The translations under genes were made by a program, and so were the position numbers. From Aldersonia sp. NBC_00410 (GTDB lineage: Bacteria; Actinomycetota; Actinomycetes; Mycobacteriales; Mycobacteriaceae), in contig NZ_JAPENM010000011.1 of assembly GCF_026342035.1 (NCBI RefSeq), positions 128,989 to 192,988 on the forward strand: 64,000 nt of DNA, written 5' to 3'. The notes below the pieces were generated by a model. That model worked only from the letters and a program-made list of their open reading frames with translations, was not told the DNA's origin and made no database searches. Each line of letters begins with the position of its first letter. Positions within the stretch are counted from its first letter, which is position 1. Positions 60,568 through 64,000 of the stretch are shown here, piece after piece.

Positions 60568-61845
60568 ATGACGACCGAGGACCAGGCTCTGCCCAGCGCA
60601 AGCGCGGGCATCGCCGAACGCAGCCGTCACGAGCCGGACGCCGGCGGACACTTCGGTGTCTACGGCGGACGGCATGTCCCCGAAGCGCTCATGGCAGTGA
60701 TCGAGGAAGTCACCGCCGAGTACGAGAAGGCCCGCGTCGATCCGGACTTCCTGAACGAACTCGACCGCTTGCAGCGCGACTACACGGGCCGGCCCTCGCC
60801 GCTGTTCGAGGCGACCCGGATGCGCGAGTACGCCGGTGGCGCCCGGATCCTGCTCAAGCGCGAAGATCTCAACCACACCGGCTCGCACAAGATCAACAAC
60901 GTGCTCGGCCAGGCGCTGCTCGCCAAGCGGATGGGCAAGTCGCGGATCATCGCGGAGACCGGGGCGGGTCAGCACGGTGTCGCCACGGCGACAGCCTGCG
61001 CGCTGCTCGGGCTCGATTGCATCGTCTACATGGGCGCCGTGGACACCGAGCGCCAGGCGCTGAACGTGGCCAGGATGCGCCTGCTCGGCGCGCGAGTGGT
61101 GTCGGTGGCGTCGGGCTCCAAGACGCTGAAGGACGCGATCAACGAGGCGTTGCGGGACTGGGTCACCAACGCGCACGACACCTACTACTGCTTCGGTACC
61201 GCGGCCGGTCCGCATCCGTTCCCGGTGCTGGTCCGCGACTTCCAGCGGGTCATCGGCCTGGAAGCGCGCGCGCAGACGCTGACTCTCACCGGTCGATTGC
61301 CCGACGCCGTGACCGCTTGTGTCGGTGGCGGTTCGAACGCGATCGGGATCTTCCACGCGTTCATCGACGACCCCGCGGTGCGGCTGGTCGGCTACGAGGC
61401 GGCCGGCGACGGCGTCGAGACCGGTCGGCATGCCGCCACCTTCACCGGTGGTTCGCCCGGTGCGTTCCAGGGCGCGTACTCGTACCTGCTGCAGGACGAG
61501 GACGGCCAGACCATCGAGTCGCATTCGATCTCGGCGGGCCTCGACTATCCCGGTGTCGGTCCCGAGCACGCCTACCTCAAGGACATCGGCCGGGCGGAAT
61601 ACCGCCCGATCACCGATACGCAGGCCATGGATGCGTTGCTGCTGCTGAGCCGGCGCGAGGGCATCATCCCCGCCGTCGAGTCCGCGCACGCGGTCGCGGG
61701 CGCACTCGAACTCGGCAAGGAGCTGGGGGACGGCGCAATCATTCTGGTGAACCTGTCCGGACGGGGTGACAAGGACATGGACACCGCCGCCACGTGGTTC
61801 GGACTCATCGACGAACCGGTTGCGCCGGGGCAGGAGCAGTTGTGA
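60568..61845 (+). CDS. trpB: Tryptophan synthase beta chain
   Basis: PLP enzyme joining indole and serine. 425 residues. The PLP lysine is in [49 protein letters not shown] and [12 protein letters not shown] are TrpB1 signatures. ATG 60568 is preferred; GTG 60541, which overlaps trpC, would add nine residues. The stop overlaps the trpA GTG (GTGA). Confidence 0.97.
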   Translation: MTTEDQALPSASAGIAERSRHEPDAGGHFGVYGGRHVPEALMAVIEEVTAEYEKARVDPDFLNELDRLQRDYTGRPSPLFEATRMREYAGGARILLKREDLNHTGSHKINNVLGQALLAKRMGKSRIIAETGAGQHGVATATACALLGLDCIVYMGAVDTERQALNVARMRLLGARVVSVASGSKTLKDAINEALRDWVTNAHDTYYCFGTAAGPHPFPVLVRDFQRVIGLEARAQTLTLTGRLPDAVTACVGGGSNAIGIFHAFIDDPAVRLVGYEAAGDGVETGRHAATFTGGSPGAFQGAYSYLLQDEDGQTIESHSISAGLDYPGVGPEHAYLKDIGRAEYRPITDTQAMDALLLLSRREGIIPAVESAHAVAGALELGKELGDGAIILVNLSGRGDKDMDTAATWFGLIDEPVAPGQEQL

Positions 61846-62645
61846 GTGGACTCGACTCCCGGCTCGGCCCCACCTTCGCGGCGTGCCGTGCGGAGCGCCG
61901 CGCTGCGCTCGTCGGTTACTTGCCTGCCGGTTTCCCGGATCTGTCCGGCTCCATCGACGTTTTCCGCACGATGGTCGAATCCGGTTGCGACATCATCGAA
62001 GTCGGCGTCGCCTACTCCGATCCGGTGATGGACGGCCCGACGATCCAGGCGGCCGCCGAGCAGGCGCTGCGCAATGGCATCCGGGTGCGCGACGTGTTCA
62101 CCGTGGTCGAGCAGATCGCCGCCGTCGGTGGCAAGGCGGTCGTGATGACCTACTGGAACCCGGTGCTGCGCTACGGCGTCGACGCATTCGCGCGGGATCT
62201 CGCGGCCGCCGGTGGACTCGGCCTGATCACGCCGAACCTCATCCCCGAGGAAGCCGACGAGTGGATGGCAGCCTCCGAGACGCACGATCTCGATCGGATC
62301 TTCCTCGTCGCGCCGTCCTCCACCGAGGAGCGGCTTGCGATGACCCTCGAAGCCAGCCGGGGCTTCGTGTACGCCGCATCCACCATGGGCGTCACCGGTG
62401 CCAGGGACGCGGTGTCCTCGGCCGCACCGGAACTGACCGCGCGCATCCGCGCGCATTCGGATATCCCGGTCGGTGTCGGTCTCGGTGTGCGCTCCGGCGC
62501 CCAGGCCGCGGAGATCGCGGCCTACGCAGACGGGGTGATCGTCGGATCGGCACTCGTCAGCGCGGTGGCCAACGGCCAGGACGCGGTCGCGACGCTCACC
62601 ACTGAACTTGCCAGGGGAGTGCGCTCGGCTACCGTGGCGTCGTGA
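61842..62645 (+). CDS. trpA: Tryptophan synthase alpha chain
   Basis: Cleaves indole-3-glycerol phosphate to indole, passed through a tunnel to TrpB. 267 residues. Catalytic Glu in [20 protein letters not shown] and Asp in the same segment; [10 protein letters not shown] and VGLGVRSG bind phosphate. GTG 61842 overlaps the trpB stop, and its own stop overlaps the lgt GTG, extending the coupled operon from trpB to lgt. Confidence 0.96.
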   Translation: MSGLDSRLGPTFAACRAERRAALVGYLPAGFPDLSGSIDVFRTMVESGCDIIEVGVAYSDPVMDGPTIQAAAEQALRNGIRVRDVFTVVEQIAAVGGKAVVMTYWNPVLRYGVDAFARDLAAAGGLGLITPNLIPEEADEWMAASETHDLDRIFLVAPSSTEERLAMTLEASRGFVYAASTMGVTGARDAVSSAAPELTARIRAHSDIPVGVGLGVRSGAQAAEIAAYADGVIVGSALVSAVANGQDAVATLTTELARGVRSATVAS

Positions 62646-63727
62646 CTTCCAGTGTCGTGAATCCGACCGGGCAACTGCTCGCCTACTTCCCGAGTCCGGC
62701 GCGTGGCGTCTGGGAAATCGGCCCGCTTCCATTGCGCGCATACGCGCTGTTCATCATCGTCGGCATCGTCGTCGCGATCTGGTGGGGCGAGAAGCGCTGG
62801 ATCGCGCGCGGCGGCGTCGCGGGGACCGTGCTCGACGTCGCGGTGTGGGCGGTTCCATTCGGGCTCATCGGCGGCCGGATCTATCACGTGCTCACCGACT
62901 GGTCGACCTACTTCGGGGCCGACGGTCACCCGGGCGATGCGATCAAGGTGTGGGAGGGCGGTCTCGGCATCTGGGGCGCGGTCGCCTTCGGTGCACTGGG
63001 CGCCTGGATCGGCTGCCGCCGGCGCGGCGTGCCGCTGCCCGCGTTCGGCGACGCAATCGCGCCCCCGATCCTGCTCGCGCAGGCGATCGGCCGGCTCGGC
63101 AACTACTTCAACCAGGAGCTCTACGGTAGGCAGACCGACCTGCCGTGGGGTCTGAAGATCTACGAGCGGGTCGACTCGGCTGGTGCGGTGGACCAGCTCA
63201 ACGGTGTCTCCACCGGGGTCGTCGAAAAGGTCGTGCACCCCACCTTCCTCTACGAGCTGATCTGGAACCTGCTCGTCGTGATCGCCCTCGTGCTGATCGA
63301 CAAGCGCTTCCGGATCGGGCACGGCCGACTCTTCGCGCTCTACGTCGCGGGCTACTGCCTCGGGCGGTTCTTCGTCGAGCTCATGCGCGACGACTACGCG
63401 ACTCATATCGCCGGAATCCGGATCAATTCGTTCACCTCGTCGATCGTGTTCATTGCGGCGGTGGTGTACTTCGTCCTCGCGCCGAAGGGTCGCGAGGAAC
63501 CGGCCGAGTTGCAGGGCAACGCACCGAAGCCTGCGAACGTCGACGGCGAGCGCGACGCCCCGGATACCGAACCGGACCCGGACGAACCCACAGCCGACGC
63601 ATCGGACGGTCCCGTCGACGAGGACGCGAAGCCAACCGAGTCCGACGACGCCACGCCCGACACTGCAACCACCACCGACGCGTCCACGAACGAGGCGTCG
63701 CCCAACAACGCCGGAGGTCGATCATGA
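62642..63727 (+). CDS. lgt: Prolipoprotein diacylglyceryl transferase
   Basis: Attaches diacylglycerol to the lipobox Cys of lipoproteins, the step before LspA. 361 residues, seven hydrophobic segments. The Lgt signature GRLGNYFNQELYGRQTDLPW and the conserved HPTFLYELIWN are intact. The C-terminal 75 residues after the last helix form an acidic, Asp/Thr/Pro/Glu-rich disordered tail, longer than in E. coli Lgt but common in actinobacteria. The next gene overlaps the stop (ATGA). Confidence 0.95.
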   Translation: MTSSVVNPTGQLLAYFPSPARGVWEIGPLPLRAYALFIIVGIVVAIWWGEKRWIARGGVAGTVLDVAVWAVPFGLIGGRIYHVLTDWSTYFGADGHPGDAIKVWEGGLGIWGAVAFGALGAWIGCRRRGVPLPAFGDAIAPPILLAQAIGRLGNYFNQELYGRQTDLPWGLKIYERVDSAGAVDQLNGVSTGVVEKVVHPTFLYELIWNLLVVIALVLIDKRFRIGHGRLFALYVAGYCLGRFFVELMRDDYATHIAGIRINSFTSSIVFIAAVVYFVLAPKGREEPAELQGNAPKPANVDGERDAPDTEPDPDEPTADASDGPVDEDAKPTESDDATPDTATTTDASTNEASPNNAGGRS

Positions 63728-64000
63728 CCGAACCCGACGGCAACGATCGCGAGCCCGACCCGACCGCCGGGGACGCGACCGCCTCGCCGCCCAACCTCGG
63801 TCCCGAATGGGATTCGTCATGGCCGGGCGGCGTGGGTCCGGTGTACGGCGCGCCGGGCACCGGACCGGAGTGGCAGGGCAGCGGATACCCCCAGCCGGGT
63901 TATCAGCCACCGAGCTACATCGATCCGGCTACCCCGAATTCGGGTTACCAGCAGGCGGATTACCCACCGCCGAGCTACCCGCCGCCGAGTTACCCGCCGC
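63724..64000 (+). CDS. N-terminal part of a Pro/Tyr-rich protein, cut by the window end
   Basis: ATG 63724 overlaps the lgt stop; 92 codons are visible. The sequence begins acidic (TEPDGNDREPDPTAGDATA) and becomes a Pro/Gly/Tyr/Ser repeat region ending in SYPPPSYPP repeats. Such tails precede membrane domains (for example TM2 or DUF4190 proteins) in actinobacteria, but the domain itself lies beyond the window. Only the low-complexity N-terminus can be described. Confidence 0.75.
   Translation, partial: MTEPDGNDREPDPTAGDATASPPNLGPEWDSSWPGGVGPVYGAPGTGPEWQGSGYPQPGYQPPSYIDPATPNSGYQQADYPPPSYPPPSYPP

Overview
The window is high-GC actinobacterial DNA, and gene content and order point to a mycolic-acid-containing member of the Mycobacteriales, most likely Nocardia/Rhodococcus-like. 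From memory, the backbone follows the Mycobacterium tuberculosis order lspA - rluD - dnaE1 - ddn-like gene - ilvA - treZ/treY/treX - bioA/F/D - bioB/bsaP/DUF2567 - nrtR/nadA/B/C - hisD/C/B/H/A/impA/F/I - bcp - trpE/(membrane protein)/C/B/A - lgt. The genus cannot be fixed without a database search. I saw no rRNA, tRNA, CRISPR array, insertion sequence or prophage, and no gene-free stretch longer than about 260 bases.

Layout. 1-7.6 kb: a partial lipoprotein gene, lspA-rluD-membrane protein, then a hydrolase, a PhzF-like isomerase, a RarD permease, a Tat-exported PhoX-like protein and a small DUF5302-like protein. 7.7-11.3 kb: dnaE1. 11.3-16.5 kb: a complete Entner-Doudoroff block (zwf-edd-eda) with a divergent ROK-family regulator, which the tuberculosis order lacks here. 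16.5-25 kb: small proteins, ilvA and the trehalose operon treX-treY-treZ. 25-35.7 kb: the biotin genes (bioA, bioF-bioD, bioB-bsaP) with a TetR regulator that fits BioQ; between them lie a soluble transhydrogenase, an NCS1 permease with a Cys/His-rich tail and a second glucose-6-phosphate dehydrogenase. 35.7-38.6 kb: a LuxR/TPR regulator and a flavoprotein monooxygenase. 38.6-42.8 kb: NAD synthesis (nadA-nadB-nadC) with the divergent repressor NrtR. 43-46.3 kb: a drug-efflux-type MFS protein, a thiolase and a flavodoxin. 46.3-55.4 kb: histidine biosynthesis, with an MFS gene and an opposite-strand DUF2786 gene set into it. 55.4-57.3 kb: a MarR regulator/ring-cleavage-type dioxygenase pair and a peroxiredoxin. 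57.4-64 kb: trpE-membrane protein-trpC-trpB-trpA-lgt and the start of a proline-rich protein.

How the parts work together. Most pathway genes are translationally coupled through ATGA, GTGA or TGATG junctions. Three regulatory systems can be read from the DNA: matching TGAAC-N3-GTTCA palindromes at bioF and at bioQ/bioB; a perfect 8+8 palindrome between nrtR and nadA; and a perfect TTGAAGCTTCAA site between a marR gene and the dioxygenase gene. NADPH-related enzymes (two G6PDs, the Entner-Doudoroff route and a transhydrogenase) are concentrated in one 20-kb stretch. hisA should encode the dual-function HisA/TrpF enzyme (PriA), because no trpF lies in the trp cluster.

The most interesting unexplained features are intergenic repeats: a nested four-copy inverted repeat between bioA and bioF, a paired palindrome present at two unrelated convergent gene ends, and three hairpin-forming repeats in the bioB leader. 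No clearly new defence or mobile system was found.
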